Of a stretch of 64,000 nt of DNA, positions 1-9,709 are shown one piece after another. This DNA is from Peterkaempfera bronchialis (GTDB lineage Bacteria; Actinomycetota; Actinomycetes; Streptomycetales; Streptomycetaceae). The position numbers and the translations under genes are program-made. Location: assembly GCF_003258605.2 (NCBI RefSeq), contig NZ_CP031264.1, positions 3,906,001 through 3,970,000 of the forward strand, given 5' to 3'. The notes under the pieces are model-generated. The model worked only from the letters and a program-made list of their open reading frames with translations, was not told the DNA's origin and made no database searches. How positions within the stretch are numbered: position 1 is the stretch's first letter; each line of letters opens with the position of its first letter.

Positions 1-131
1 GCGCTGAGCTGGCGGCGCGCAAGCCGCTTCCCGCTACGAATGCCGATAGTGACCGCGATATCCGCTGTGACCGGGCTCACGGATTCGGGCCCGGTCCGGC
101 GGGTAAAACGACCTCTTTCCGGATGTGCCGG
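1..131. other. non-coding left edge
   Basis: No credible gene start, RNA gene or repeat is visible here. It is the region 3' of the TetR gene that ends at 132. Confidence 0.5.
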
Positions 132-725
132 TCAGCCCGACGGGCAGCCGGTCCTGATGTGGTCGGCGATCTCCAGCGCCACCTCCAGCGCCGCCGCCTG
201 CCGCTCCGCCGCGTCCGGGCAGTTCGGTTCCCCCGGGTCCTCCTGGAGCAGGAAGAGCCCCGCATTGATCGCGAAGATCGACATCGCGGCGCGGACCCGG
301 TCCTGGAAGGTGCTCTCGGGGCCCTCGATCAGCCGGACCATGGCGATCATCCGCTGCTTGAAGAGGGCGCCGGCATTGAGCTCGCGCACGGCCGGCTGGT
401 TCTCGTGGAAGAAGCGGACCAGCGGGACGCTCTCCGACATCGAGGCGGCGAAGCGGCGCACCACCTCGTCGCGCATCTCGGGCGACCAGGGCCGGTCCTG
501 CGCCCAGGCGATGACCTCGTCGATCGGCGCCGACATGGACTCCACGATGCCTCGGACGATGTCGTCCTTGGTCTTGAAGTGGTAGTACAGAGCAGCCTTG
601 GTCACGCCCAGCCGGTCGGCGATCTCGCGCAGCGAGGTCTTCTCGTAGCCTTGCTCGGAGAACAGCTCAAGGGCGACGTCCAGGATGCGTGCCCGGGTGT
701 CGCCGCGAGGCGCGTGGATGCTCAT
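132..725 (-). CDS. TetR/AcrR family transcriptional regulator
   Basis: A 197-residue one-domain repressor. The N-terminal TetR helix-turn-helix lies at about residues 30-50 (TSLREIADRLGVTK, then ALYYHF), and the ligand-binding C-terminal half is divergent, as is usual in the family. The ATG at 725 is preferred because the TetR fold begins directly after it (MSIHAPRGD, then RARILDVALELF). It is divergent from the DHA2 exporter that starts at 943, and two related 18-bp imperfect palindromes lie between them. I infer that it represses the exporter, and perhaps itself, and is released by an exported compound. The ligand cannot be told from the sequence. Confidence 0.9.
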   Translation of the reverse strand: MSIHAPRGDTRARILDVALELFSEQGYEKTSLREIADRLGVTKAALYYHFKTKDDIVRGIVESMSAPIDEVIAWAQDRPWSPEMRDEVVRRFAASMSESVPLVRFFHENQPAVRELNAGALFKQRMIAMVRLIEGPESTFQDRVRAAMSIFAINAGLFLLQEDPGEPNCPDAAERQAAALEVALEIADHIRTGCPSG

Positions 726-823
726 CGCTTTCGTCGTACCCCTTGTCCGTGTGCGGTCGGCGCGGTGCCGACCGGGGTGTCCGGAGTCAAGTCTTCCGCC
801 TGTGGCCAGCGGCGGGGAAATCA

Positions 824-841
824 ACTTGACGGCCGGCTGGT
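824..841. promoter_or_regulatory. candidate TetR operator, copy 1
   Basis: An 18-bp imperfect palindrome, ACTTGACGGCCGGCTGGT, whose half-sites match at 6 of 9 positions. It contains a TTGACG that could be the -35 box of the exporter promoter, so repressor binding would block polymerase. It pairs with the inverted copy at 872-889. Confidence 0.6.
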
Positions 842-871
842 AAGGAGCCTAGCTTGCGAGAGCAGAAATCC

Positions 872-889
872 ACTAGCCGGTCGTCAAGT
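872..889. promoter_or_regulatory. candidate TetR operator, copy 2
   Basis: ACTAGCCGGTCGTCAAGT is the inverse of copy 1: read on the minus strand it matches copy 1 at 15 of 17 bases. It lies between the likely exporter promoter and the GTG start at 943. Two sites 48 bp apart suggest cooperative binding by the adjacent TetR protein. Confidence 0.6.
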
Positions 890-942
890 AAGCTGCCTCG
901 GGGTAGCGCTTCGAGCGGCAGCCCGCAACGGGGAGAGACACC

Positions 943-2526
943 GTGTCGCAGAAGCAACCAGCCGAGCCGGAGGCCCGGACACCGCGCGAGATCCGCGTCA
1001 TCATGGTCGGCCTGGTGATCACCATGCTGCTCGCGATGCTCGACAATCTGATCGTCGGCACCGCGATGCCCACCATCGTCGGAGACCTGGGCGGCGCCCA
1101 GCACCTCTCCTGGGTGGTCACCTCCTACACCCTGGCCACCGCCGCCTCCACCCCGATCTGGGGCAAGCTCGGCGACCTCTACGGCCGCAAGGGCACCTTC
1201 ATCACCTCCATCGTGGTCTTCCTGGTGGGCTCCGCGCTCTCCGGGCTCTCCCAGACCATGGGGCAGCTGATCGGCTTCCGGGCCATCCAGGGCCTGGGCG
1301 CCGGCGGCCTGATGGTCGGCGTGATGGCGATCATGGGTGCGCTGGTGCCGCCCCGTGAGCGCGGCAAGTACCAGGGCATGTTCGCCGCCGTGATGGCGAT
1401 AGCCATGATCGGCGGCCCGCTGGTCGGCGGCTTCATCACCGACCACCTCAACTGGCACTGGACCTTCTACATCAACCTGCCGCTGGGCGCCCTCGCCCTG
1501 CTGGTGGTCACCGCCACCCTGCACCTGCCCAAGGTCCGCTCCACCGCCCGGATCGACTACCTGGGCGCGGTGCTGCTCACCGTGGGCATCACCTCCCTGG
1601 TGCTCATCACCACCTGGGGCGGCCAGCAGTACGACTGGACCTCCGGCCAGATCCTGGGCCTCGGCGCGCTGGCGCTGCTCTCCCTCGTCGGCTTTGTGTG
1701 GGCCGAGCGCCACGCCGAGGAGCCCATGCTGCCGCTGGGGCTCTTCAGCAACCGCAACTTCACCCTGGTCTCGGTGATCGGCTTCCTGGTCGGCTTCACC
1801 ATGTTCGGCTCGGTCACCTTCCTGCCGCTCTACCAGCAGAGCGTGCAGGGCGCCTCCGCCACCAACTCCGGGCTGCTGCTGATGCCGATGATGCTCGGCA
1901 TGCTGGTGGTCTCGCTGGTCGTCGGCCAGGCCGTCACCCGCACCGGCCGCTACCGCATCTTCCCGATCCTCGGCACCGGGGTGATGGCCGGCGGCGCGCT
2001 GCTGCTCTCCACCCTCTCCACCGACACCAGCCGCTTCACCTCCGGCGTCTACATGGTGGTGCTCGGCGCCGGTATGGGCTTCCTGATGCAGATCACCATG
2101 CTGGTCGCGCAGAACAGCGTGGAGCTGAAGGACATGGGTGTGGCCAGCTCCACCGCCACCCTGTTCCGCACCATCGGCGGCTCCTTCGGTGTCGCGCTCT
2201 TCGGCGCCCTCTTCACCAACCGGGTCACCGGCACCATGAAGGACATGCTGGGCGCGAGCGGCGGCAAGGCCACCGAGCAGACCACCCAGATCACCCCGAC
2301 CGTGCTGCGGACCCTCCCCGCCCCCTTCCAGAACGCCTACCACCACGCCATCTCCAACGGCATCCACTCGGTGTTCCTGTGGGGTGCGGTGGTCAGCGTC
2401 GTCGGCATCGCCGCCGCCGTCTTCCTCAAGGAGGTGCCGCTGCGCGGCGCCGGGAGCGCGGTCGGCGGCGCCGACGAGGCGGACTCCGGCGAGGGTACGG
2501 AGACCGCGCTGGCCGGCGCGCACTGA
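943..2526 (+). CDS. MFS transporter, DHA2 (14-TMS) drug exporter
   Basis: A 527-residue proton-coupled exporter of the DHA2/EmrB-QacA type, of normal family length. The first helix carries the LDNLIVGTAMPTI motif (about residues 33-45), the variant of the LDxTVVNVALP signature, and MFS motif A, GKLGDLYGRKG, follows at about 74-84. Hydrophobic segments continue to about residue 490, consistent with 14 helices. The GTG start has a good GGGAGAG ribosome site 6 bases upstream. It is probably regulated by the divergent TetR protein and exports a toxic or secondary metabolite. The substrate is unknown. Confidence 0.93.
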   Translation: MSQKQPAEPEARTPREIRVIMVGLVITMLLAMLDNLIVGTAMPTIVGDLGGAQHLSWVVTSYTLATAASTPIWGKLGDLYGRKGTFITSIVVFLVGSALSGLSQTMGQLIGFRAIQGLGAGGLMVGVMAIMGALVPPRERGKYQGMFAAVMAIAMIGGPLVGGFITDHLNWHWTFYINLPLGALALLVVTATLHLPKVRSTARIDYLGAVLLTVGITSLVLITTWGGQQYDWTSGQILGLGALALLSLVGFVWAERHAEEPMLPLGLFSNRNFTLVSVIGFLVGFTMFGSVTFLPLYQQSVQGASATNSGLLLMPMMLGMLVVSLVVGQAVTRTGRYRIFPILGTGVMAGGALLLSTLSTDTSRFTSGVYMVVLGAGMGFLMQITMLVAQNSVELKDMGVASSTATLFRTIGGSFGVALFGALFTNRVTGTMKDMLGASGGKATEQTTQITPTVLRTLPAPFQNAYHHAISNGIHSVFLWGAVVSVVGIAAAVFLKEVPLRGAGSAVGGADEADSGEGTETALAGAH

Positions 2527-2555
2527 CCGACCGGAAACGGCACGGCAGCGACGGA

Positions 2556-2585
2556 GGGGCCGGGCACCCATGGGTGCCCGGCCCC
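2556..2585. terminator. bidirectional terminator hairpin
   Basis: A perfect 15-bp inverted repeat with no spacer (GGGGCCGGGCACCCA and its complement), with partly complementary flanks. It sits between the convergent exporter and mutY genes. Confidence 0.8.
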
Positions 2586-2606
2586 TGCCGTCGCTCTGCC
2601 TGCGGC

Positions 2607-3515
2607 TCAGCCCGCCGCCGGCGCCCCCGGCAGCCGGTAGACGCCCTGCGCCACCGGCTCCACCAGCCCGTCGGCGACCAGCCCGTCCAGCGCCCGGGCC
2701 CGCTGCACCGGCTCATGCCACACCGCGTCCAGCTCCGCCTGGGACACCTCGCCATGTGCTTCCCGCAGCACCGCGAGCAGCTTGCCGCGCACCTGCCGGT
2801 CGGTCCCCGCATAGGTCTGGCCGCGCCGTGGCGGACCTTCGTATGGCGGGCTGCCGGCCAACCGCCAGGCGCACATCGCCGCCACCGGGCAGCCGCCGCA
2901 GCGCGGCGTCCGGGCCGTGCAGACCAGCGCGCCCAGCTCCATCACCGCCACCGCCCAGGTCGCTGCCGTCTCGTCGGCCTCCGGCAGCAGCGCGGTCGCG
3001 GTACGGCGCTCCGCGGCCGTGGTCGCCGTCGGCGGATACTCCACCGCGTCCACCACCCGGGCGAACACCCGCCGCACATTGGTGTCCAGCACCGCATGGC
3101 GGCGGCGGAAGGCGAACGAGGCGACAGCGGCGGCGGTGTACTCCCCGACCCCCGGCAGCGCGAGCAGCTCGGCATGGTCGTCGGGCACCTCGCCGCCATG
3201 CCGCTCGGTGATGGCGGTGGCGGCGGCGTGCAGCCGCAGCGCCCGGCGCGGATAGCCCAGGCGTCCCCACATCCGCACCGCCTCACCGGGGGCGTCGGCG
3301 GCCAGCGCGGCGGGCGTGGGCCAGCGTTCCAGCCAGGCCGTGTACGCGGGGAGCACCCGCTTCACCGGGGTCTGCTGGAGCATGAACTCACTGACCATCA
3401 CCGCCCATGGAGTGGCCTCGGGGGCACGCCAGGGCAGGTCGCGAGCGTGGGCTGCGTACCACTCCAGGACGGTGGAGTGCAGCAGCGGGATCGGCACGGC
3501 GGTTTCTACGGACAT
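2607..3515 (-). CDS. mutY: A/G-specific adenine glycosylase MutY
   Basis: Removes adenine mispaired with 8-oxoguanine in base excision repair. The 302-residue protein has the catalytic Glu in VSEFMLQQT (about E43), the helix-hairpin-helix LPGVGEYTAAAV (about 119-130), the catalytic Asp in VLDTNVRRV (about D144), and a 4Fe-4S cluster motif C-x6-C-x2-C-x5-C at about C199, C206, C209 and C215. The ATG at 3515 has a GGAGGGAG ribosome site. The protein is shorter than the E. coli enzyme: the MutT-like 8-oxoG recognition domain is missing and the tail looks like a short winged-helix segment. Such short forms are common in actinobacteria. It lies near disA and radA. Confidence 0.95.
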   Translation of the reverse strand: MSVETAVPIPLLHSTVLEWYAAHARDLPWRAPEATPWAVMVSEFMLQQTPVKRVLPAYTAWLERWPTPAALAADAPGEAVRMWGRLGYPRRALRLHAAATAITERHGGEVPDDHAELLALPGVGEYTAAAVASFAFRRRHAVLDTNVRRVFARVVDAVEYPPTATTAAERRTATALLPEADETAATWAVAVMELGALVCTARTPRCGGCPVAAMCAWRLAGSPPYEGPPRRGQTYAGTDRQVRGKLLAVLREAHGEVSQAELDAVWHEPVQRARALDGLVADGLVEPVAQGVYRLPGAPAAG

Positions 3516-3648
3516 CTCCCTCCGATCCTCCCATGAGCCGCCGTTCGGTCGGCGCCCGGTCGGAGCAACAGGCTGATGATCTGAAAGAAGGGGGCCGGTC
3601 GAGGTGTTGATGCGGTGAGGGGCGGTTGATCTCTCGTAGAGTTTGCGC

Positions 3649-4596
3649 GTGCCCTCTATGCGCCATCCCGTGGGACCGCTGCCCGCGTCCATCTACTGGC
3701 GGCGGCGGTTTGTCGTGCTCGTCGCGCTGCTCGCAGTCGCGGCCCTGATCGTGTGGCTGACCGTGCGCGGGGGCGGCGGCAACGAGGCGCAGGGCAAACA
3801 TCCCGCGCCCGTCCAGTCGATCACGCCCGGCAGCAGCCCCAGCGGCTCGGCGATCACCACCCGGCCCGGGGGCGGCTCAGGGGGCGGCTCCGGGAGTTCC
3901 GGCAAGCCCGGCACCGGGAGCAGCGAGTCCCCCGGCGCCGAGGGCGGCACCTCCGACTCCGGCGGGGGCAGCACCGAAGGCACCACCGGAGGTACCGGAG
4001 GTACTGGAGGCAGCGATGTCAGCCTCTCCGGCGGCTCCAGCGGTTCCGGCAGTTCCGGCGGTTCCGGCGGCTCTGCTGGATCGGCCGGCTCCACCGGCTC
4101 CACCGGTTCCACGTCCAACGGCGGCAGCGGGTCCACCTCCGGCGGCAGCGGCACCGTCCAGATCGACACCGCAGCGGTACGGGCCCTGCCGATCTGCCCC
4201 ACCTCCAAGGTCTCCCTGGAACTCACCAGCGTGCAGAACGCCTACCAGCCCAAGGACCGCCCCCGGTTCGAGCTGACCGTTCGCAACTCCGGCCCCGCCT
4301 GCCGTGCCGACCTCGGCCGGATGGCGTCGCTGATCACCGTCAGCGAGGCCAGCGCCGGGCGGGTGTGGTCCTCCGGCGACTGCCCCACCGACCGCAGCTC
4401 CACCTGGGTCGGCATCCCCGCAGGCGGTGCCGTCACCGAGACCTTTGTCTGGGACCGCAGCCGCAGCATCCCCGAGTGCCCCACCCCCGCGCCCGGCGGC
4501 ACTGCGGGCGACGGCGTCTACCTGGTCCAGGCCAGCCTCAGCGGCGTCTCCGGCACCCCCGTCACCGCCCGCGCCTCCTTCCGCCTGGAGAGCTGA
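3649..4596 (+). CDS. membrane-anchored protein with Ser/Gly/Thr-rich stalk
   Basis: A protein of about 315 residues with an N-terminal transmembrane helix (FVVLVALLAVAALIVWL, about residues 20-36). A low-complexity Gly/Ser/Thr stalk of about 120 residues follows, then a compact C-terminal domain of about 130 residues beginning near PICPTSKVSLELTS. That domain resembles extracellular Ig-like or DUF4232-type beta sandwiches and has four cysteines, possibly in disulphides. Start choice is uncertain: GTG at 3649 and ATG at 3658 are in frame, with no strong ribosome site. It is divergent from mutY. The function is unknown; the layout suggests an outward-facing domain on a flexible stalk. Confidence 0.75.
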   Translation: MPSMRHPVGPLPASIYWRRRFVVLVALLAVAALIVWLTVRGGGGNEAQGKHPAPVQSITPGSSPSGSAITTRPGGGSGGGSGSSGKPGTGSSESPGAEGGTSDSGGGSTEGTTGGTGGTGGSDVSLSGGSSGSGSSGGSGGSAGSAGSTGSTGSTSNGGSGSTSGGSGTVQIDTAAVRALPICPTSKVSLELTSVQNAYQPKDRPRFELTVRNSGPACRADLGRMASLITVSEASAGRVWSSGDCPTDRSSTWVGIPAGGAVTETFVWDRSRSIPECPTPAPGGTAGDGVYLVQASLSGVSGTPVTARASFRLES

Positions 4597-4631
4597 ACCG
4601 GCCCCCTCGGCGGGTGCCGGGGCGGGGCGGG

Positions 4632-5738
4632 TCAGACGTAGCGCTCCAGGATGGAGGACTCGGCGAGGCGGGAGAGGCCCTCGCGGACCGAACGGGCGCG
4701 GGCTTCGCCGACGCCGTCCACCGCCTGGAGGTCGTCGACGCTGGCGGCGAGCAGCTTCTGAAGGCCGCCGAAGTGCTCGACCAGGCGCTCGATGACGGTG
4801 TTGGGCAGGCGCGGGACCTTGGCCAGCAGCCGGTAGCCACGGGGGGAGACGGCCGAGTCCAGGGCCTCGGGGGTGCCCGGGTGGCCCAGGGCCTTGGCGA
4901 CGGCCTGGACGTCCAGCAGCTCGGTCTGGCTGAGGGCGTCCAGATCGGCGAGGACGTCATGGACGGTGCGGCCCTTCTTGGCGGCGCGCTCCGGGAAGTA
5001 GTCGCGGGCCACCAGCTCCCGCTCCGGCTCGACACCGGCGATCAGCTCGTCCAGTTGGAGGGAGAGCAGCCGGCCGTCGGTGCCGAGCTCGACCACATAG
5101 CCGGCGATCTCGGTGGCGATCCGGCGGACCATCTCCAGCCGCTGGGCGACGGCGGTGACGTCGCGGACGGTGACCAGGTCCTCGATCTCCAGGGCGGAGA
5201 GGGTGCCGGCCACCTCGTCCAGGCGCAGCTTGTAGCGCTCCAGGGTGGCCAGTGCCTGGTTGGCCCGGGAGAGGATCGCGGCGGAGTCCTCCAGGACGCG
5301 GCGCTGCCCGTTGACATAGAGGGCGATCAGCCGCATGGAGTGGCTGACCGAGACGACGGGGTAGCCGGTCTGCTTGTTGACCCGCTCGGCGGTGCGGTGC
5401 CGGGTGCCGGTCTCGTCGGTGGGGATGGAGGAGTCGGGCACCAGATGGACACCGGCCCGCACGATCTTGGTGATGTCCTTGTCGAGCACCACCGCGCCGT
5501 CCAGCTTGCAGAGCTCTCGCAGCCGGGTGGCGGAGAACTCGACATCCAGCACGAAGCCGCCGGTGCAGATCGGCTCGACGGCCTTGTCGAAACCGAGCAC
5601 GATCAGGCCGCCGGTGTTGCCGCGCAGCACCCTCTCCAGGCCGTCCCGCAAGGCGGTGCCGGGGGCGACGGCACTCAGGGAGGCACGCAGCAGGGCCTCC
5701 TCGCGGGGGGACTTCTCCGCCCGGTCGTTGGCTGCCAC
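4632..5738 (-). CDS. disA: DNA integrity scanning protein / diadenylate cyclase DisA
   Basis: Makes the second messenger c-di-AMP from two ATP and scans DNA for branched structures. The 368-residue length is typical. The DAC domain has the signature DGA in [11 protein letters not shown] (about 80-82) and the RHR motif in [10 protein letters not shown] (about 113-115). A linker region and a C-terminal helix-hairpin-helix ([20 protein letters not shown], then VGEARA) follow. The GTG start at 5738 is preceded by a GAGGGAG ribosome site. It lies directly downstream of radA, whose product is known to interact with DisA in bacteria; a 125-bp gap separates them. c-di-AMP in streptomycetes controls osmotic balance and development. 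Confidence 0.97.
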   Translation of the reverse strand: MAANDRAEKSPREEALLRASLSAVAPGTALRDGLERVLRGNTGGLIVLGFDKAVEPICTGGFVLDVEFSATRLRELCKLDGAVVLDKDITKIVRAGVHLVPDSSIPTDETGTRHRTAERVNKQTGYPVVSVSHSMRLIALYVNGQRRVLEDSAAILSRANQALATLERYKLRLDEVAGTLSALEIEDLVTVRDVTAVAQRLEMVRRIATEIAGYVVELGTDGRLLSLQLDELIAGVEPERELVARDYFPERAAKKGRTVHDVLADLDALSQTELLDVQAVAKALGHPGTPEALDSAVSPRGYRLLAKVPRLPNTVIERLVEHFGGLQKLLAASVDDLQAVDGVGEARARSVREGLSRLAESSILERYV

Positions 5739-5863
5739 TGGACTCCCTCGGTCGGCCGGCGGTGCGGTCTGCCGACGTTCTGCCATGGTGCGATCAGGGC
5801 AAAGTTTACCGTCGGGCGGCCCGCGAGGGTGGCGGGTCGGGGCAGGGCGGGTCAAGAAGCGGT

Positions 5864-7420
5864 TCAGAAGGGCTCCGGGACCTCCTTCGGCTCCACCGGA
5901 TCCCAGCCCTGCATCACGTCCGCGCCGGGCGCCGGGAGGTCCGCCGCAGCGCGCGCACGCGGGCGTCGGCCGGGCCGATCCCCCTCGCCGGACGGCCGGT
6001 CGCCGGAGGCTCCGGAAGCTCCGGAGGAGCCGGAGGAGCGGCGGCGGCCGGGGATGGCGGCCAGCGCCTCGCCGATGTCGGCCACCTCGACCACCCGCAT
6101 CCCCGGCGGCACCTTGCCCGGGTCCTGCGGGACCAGGGCGTGGGTGAACCCCAGCCGGTGGGCCTCGGCGAGGCGGCGCTGCACCCCGTTGACCCGGCGC
6201 ACCTCGCCGGCCAGCCCGACCTCGCCGATGGCGACCAGGTTGCTGGGCAGCGGGGTGTTGGCGGCGGAGCTGGCCACCGACAGGGCGATGGCCAGGTCGG
6301 CGGCCGGTTCGGTGAGCCGCACCCCGCCGACGGTGGCGGTGTAGATGTCCTGCTTGCCGAGCCGTACGCTGCCGTGCCGCTCCACCACGGCGAGCACCAT
6401 GGCGATCCGGGGCGAGTCGAGCCCGGAGGTGGTGCGGCGCGGGGAGGGGATCTGCGAGTCCACCATCAGCGCCTGCACCTCGGCCACCAGTGGGCGGCGA
6501 CCCTCCAGGGTGACGGTGAGACAGGTGCCGGGCACCGGCTGGCTGCGGCGGGTGAGGAAGAGCCCGGAGGGGTCGGGCAGCCCGGCGATGCCCTCGTCGT
6601 GCAGCTCGAAGCAGCCGACCTCGTCGGTGGCGCCATAGCGGTTCTTGATGCCCCGGATCAGCCGGAGCCGGGCGTGCCGGTCGCCCTCGAAGTGCAGCAC
6701 CACGTCCACCAGGTGCTCCAGCAGCCGGGGGCCGGCGATGGAGCCGTCCTTGGTGACATGGCCGACCAGCAGGGTGGCCATGCCGCGGTCCTTGGAGGCG
6801 CGGATCAGGGCCCCGGCGACCTCGCGGACCTGCGCCATGCCGCCGGGCGCCCCGTCCAGCTCGGCGGAGGCGATGGTCTGCACCGAGTCCAGCACCAGCA
6901 GGGAGGGGTTCACCTGGTCGATGTGGCCGAGCACGGCCCCCAGGTCGGTCTCGGCGGCCAGGTAGAGGTGGTCGGAGAGGGCGCCGATGCGGTCGGCGCG
7001 CAGCCGTACCTGCCCTGCCGACTCCTCGCCGGTCACATAGAGGGTGCGGTGCTGCGCGGAGGCGGCCTTGGCGGCGACGTCCAGCAGCAGGGTGGACTTG
7101 CCGACACCCGGCTCCCCGGCCAGCAGCACCACGGCGCCGGGGACCAGCCCGCCGCCGAGGACCCGGTCCAGCTCGTCCACGCCGGTGCGGCGGGCGGTGG
7201 CGACCTGTCCGTCCACCTGGGCGATGGGGCGGGCGGGCGCGCTGACCGGCCCGGCGGCGGTGGTGCGGATGGGCACGGCGCCGTACTCCTCCACGGTGCC
7301 CCAGGCGTTGCACTCGGGGCAGCGGCCCACCCACTTGGGGAGCTGGTTGCCGCACTCGGTGCAGCGGTAGGCGGGGCGTGCCTTCGCGGAGGACTTGCCG
7401 GAGGAGGTTCGGGCTGCCAT
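5864..7420 (-). CDS. radA: DNA repair protein RadA
   Basis: A RecA-like branch-migration ATPase. The 518-residue protein has the N-terminal zinc finger (C20, C23, C34, C37 in YRCTECG and GRCPECN), Walker [11 protein letters not shown] (about 101-110), the RadA-specific KNRYG motif (about 259-263, the actinobacterial form of KNRFG) and a C-terminal Lon-protease-like domain. After the conserved core comes a tail of about 60 residues rich in Ser, Gly, Arg and Pro, making it longer than the usual 450-470 residues. The ATG at 7420 places the zinc finger about 20 residues in. It is encoded just upstream of disA on the same strand. Confidence 0.96.
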   Translation of the reverse strand: MAARTSSGKSSAKARPAYRCTECGNQLPKWVGRCPECNAWGTVEEYGAVPIRTTAAGPVSAPARPIAQVDGQVATARRTGVDELDRVLGGGLVPGAVVLLAGEPGVGKSTLLLDVAAKAASAQHRTLYVTGEESAGQVRLRADRIGALSDHLYLAAETDLGAVLGHIDQVNPSLLVLDSVQTIASAELDGAPGGMAQVREVAGALIRASKDRGMATLLVGHVTKDGSIAGPRLLEHLVDVVLHFEGDRHARLRLIRGIKNRYGATDEVGCFELHDEGIAGLPDPSGLFLTRRSQPVPGTCLTVTLEGRRPLVAEVQALMVDSQIPSPRRTTSGLDSPRIAMVLAVVERHGSVRLGKQDIYTATVGGVRLTEPAADLAIALSVASSAANTPLPSNLVAIGEVGLAGEVRRVNGVQRRLAEAHRLGFTHALVPQDPGKVPPGMRVVEVADIGEALAAIPGRRRSSGSSGASGASGDRPSGEGDRPGRRPRARAAADLPAPGADVMQGWDPVEPKEVPEPF

Positions 7421-7464
7421 GCGGTGAACGGTACAAGGCCCCACCGACAGCGCCGACCGGCGCG

Positions 7465-7600
7465 GGGCGGGGGCGGTGTGGAGGGGCGCTGCGCTTGCGG
7501 TGGCGGGGGTGGTGTGGAGGGGCGCGGCGCGTGCGGGGGCGGGGCGGTGTGGAGGGGCGCGGCGCTTGCGGTGGCGGGGCGGCGGGTGTGGGGCGGTGCG
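7465..7600. repeat. degenerate 35-36 bp tandem repeat
   Basis: Three copies and a partial fourth of a G-rich unit, each containing TGTGGAGGGGCGC (starting at 7477, 7513 and 7548; weaker near 7587). It fills much of the gap between radA and the divergent BACON-domain gene. Confidence 0.75.
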
Positions 7601-7701
7601 GGGGCCCGGTGTCACCCGTGACGGTGGACGCGTTACCCGAAAGAAGGATGCCCGCCGCAACCCGGCCGACCCGGCCGGGCGGTGCCCCTAACGTCGGCAG
7701 G

Positions 7702-9693
7702 ATGACGACCAGTGCCGACACCCAGATGCCCGCGGCGGCCGGATCAGGGCCGCGCGGGGTGGAGCGTCCCGAGGAGGCGTACACGCGGCAGGTGGACGGT
7801 CTCTTCACCTACTGCCTCTCCGTGCTGTGCGACCACGACGCCGCGCTGGCCGCCGTGCGGTCGGTGCACGAGATGGCGGTGCGGCACCACGACCGGCTGC
7901 GCGACCCCGGACTGCTGCGGGCCTGGCTCTACTCGCTGGCCCGGTACGCCTGCCTGCTCCGCCTGGAGGACGCCGCCGAGCGGCCCGGCCACGAGCCCGG
8001 CGGGGCATCCGGCGGGGAGCCGGGCCCGGGTGTCGGCCAGGCCCAGGGCGGCCCCCCGCCGCTCACGGCCGCGCAGCAGCAGGAGCGCCGCGCCCGGCTT
8101 GCCGTGCTGGCCTGGCCGGAGGCGGCCGGTACCACCCCGCAGCAGCGGGAGGCGCTTGAGCTGGCGGTCCGTCACGGGCTGGCGTCGGGTGAGGTGGCGG
8201 CCGTGCTGGGGCTGGCCCCGGAGGACGCCTCCGTACTGCTCCGCCAGGCCGCCTGCGAGGTGGAGCGCACCCGGATGGCGCTGCTGGTGCTGGCTGCGGC
8301 CGACTGTCCGGAGCTGGACCGGCTGGGCAGCGGCCGGACCGGCCCGGAGGACGGCGGCATGCTGCTGGGCCCCGCGCTCCGCCGCGAACTGGTGCACCAC
8401 GTGGACGACTGCCCCACCTGCCGGGGCACCGCCGAGGGCGCTGCGGCCGGCGGCCCCTGGCCGGGGACGGAGGTGCTGCGCGCGGGCGGCCCGGCGGGTT
8501 TGGCGCTGCCGCTGGTACCGGCGCCCGCCGCAGCGCTGGCCGGGACGGCGGGCGCGGCCTTCCTGGCCGGGGCCTCGGCGGGCCGCCGGGCGCGCGGCGG
8601 GCGGCGCGTGCGGGCGTACGGGGCGTCGGGCGGGCTGGTACGCGGCCGTGCGCACCCCCCGGCGGAGCCGACCGCCGGTCCCCGGTTCGACCGGCAGGGC
8701 TTCCCCCGGCACCGGGCGGACTCGCCGGACCTGGCGGTGATGCTCCGCAACCGGGCGGTGACCACGACGGTGCTCGCTGCGGTGCTGGCCGCGCCGGTGG
8801 CCGCGCTCTGGGTGGCGCACCGGGGCGGCGACGGCGCGGGCGGCCCTGCGGCGGTCTCGGCGGTACGGGTGGACACCCCCAGCGGGGCCTACGGGTACGG
8901 CGGCGGGTCCGGCCCGGCCGGTGGATACGGCGGCGGGCATGGCGGCCAGTACGGCGCGGCGGGTGGCACAGCCGTGGGCGCGCTGCGGCCGGAGAGCGCC
9001 GCCGGGCGGGACACGGCCCGGATGTTCGGCCCTATGTCGAGCAGGAGCGGCACGACCCCGCTGGCCGCCGGTGAGACGTCGCCACCGGCGGTGCCGTCCC
9101 CGGCGGCGGCGGTGGGACTGCCGATCCCGGTCGCCGCCGCGTCGCCGGGGGCGGCGGTGCCGTCCGCGCCGGTAACGGAGTCCCCGTCGGCGGGCCGGCT
9201 GGAGGTCTCCGCCAGCGAGTACGGCAGCCGCACCGTGGTCACCCTCACCAACTCGGGTGGCAGTTCGGTCTTCTGGCGGGCCGTCAGTGATGCGGCCTGG
9301 CTGCGGCTCAGCCGGGATTCGGGGGCGCTGGAGCCCGGGCAGCGGATCACCGTCATCGTCACGGTGGACGCCGACCGGGTGCCGCACGGCCACTGGACCG
9401 CCCATATCGCGCTCCAGCCGTCGGAGACCGTGGTCACCCTGGAGGGCCACGGCCGACGCCATGGCGGGCACGGCGGGCCGCACCCGTCCCCCTCCGGGCC
9501 GCCCCGGTCGGACGGCCCCGGTTCCAGCCAGGGTCCGGGGCCGCAGCCGTCGCAGTCGCCGCCGTCGGGTGGGCCGACCGGTGGGCCGGGGCCGTCGTCC
9601 CCGCCGCCGCCGTCGCCCTCGCCGTCCTCTCCGGAGCCGTCCCAGCAGCCCTCCGGGACGGTGTCGCCCGGACCGTCGAGCAACACCGGCTGA
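7702..9693 (+). CDS. membrane protein: sigma-factor-like N-terminus plus extracellular BACON domain
   Basis: A 663-residue protein with an unusual mix of domains. Residues of about 15-90 and 130-195 resemble degenerate ECF sigma regions 2 and 4 ([19 protein letters not shown]; a region-4-like stretch [20 protein letters not shown]). A short anti-sigma-like zinc motif follows ([11 protein letters not shown]). A predicted transmembrane helix ([16 protein letters not shown], about residue 350) leads to a Gly-rich linker, a BACON domain ([20 protein letters not shown], then [16 protein letters not shown]) and a Pro/Ser-rich tail. The ATG at 7702 follows an AGG and fits the first conserved region. 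A sensor or regulator linking the cell surface to the cytoplasm is an inference. BACON domains elsewhere bind carbohydrate or mediate adhesion. Confidence 0.85.
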   Translation: MTTSADTQMPAAAGSGPRGVERPEEAYTRQVDGLFTYCLSVLCDHDAALAAVRSVHEMAVRHHDRLRDPGLLRAWLYSLARYACLLRLEDAAERPGHEPGGASGGEPGPGVGQAQGGPPPLTAAQQQERRARLAVLAWPEAAGTTPQQREALELAVRHGLASGEVAAVLGLAPEDASVLLRQAACEVERTRMALLVLAAADCPELDRLGSGRTGPEDGGMLLGPALRRELVHHVDDCPTCRGTAEGAAAGGPWPGTEVLRAGGPAGLALPLVPAPAAALAGTAGAAFLAGASAGRRARGGRRVRAYGASGGLVRGRAHPPAEPTAGPRFDRQGFPRHRADSPDLAVMLRNRAVTTTVLAAVLAAPVAALWVAHRGGDGAGGPAAVSAVRVDTPSGAYGYGGGSGPAGGYGGGHGGQYGAAGGTAVGALRPESAAGRDTARMFGPMSSRSGTTPLAAGETSPPAVPSPAAAVGLPIPVAAASPGAAVPSAPVTESPSAGRLEVSASEYGSRTVVTLTNSGGSSVFWRAVSDAAWLRLSRDSGALEPGQRITVIVTVDADRVPHGHWTAHIALQPSETVVTLEGHGRRHGGHGGPHPSPSGPPRSDGPGSSQGPGPQPSQSPPSGGPTGGPGPSSPPPPSPSPSSPEPSQQPSGTVSPGPSSNTG

Positions 9694-9709
9694 GGGCCGG
9701 TCGGCTCGG

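Noticed and set aside
787-2571. 594-codon open frame on the minus strand opposite the DHA2 exporter
   Set aside because: A GC-driven shadow frame: Gly/His/Ala/Arg-rich without family motifs, while the plus strand has a clear transporter.
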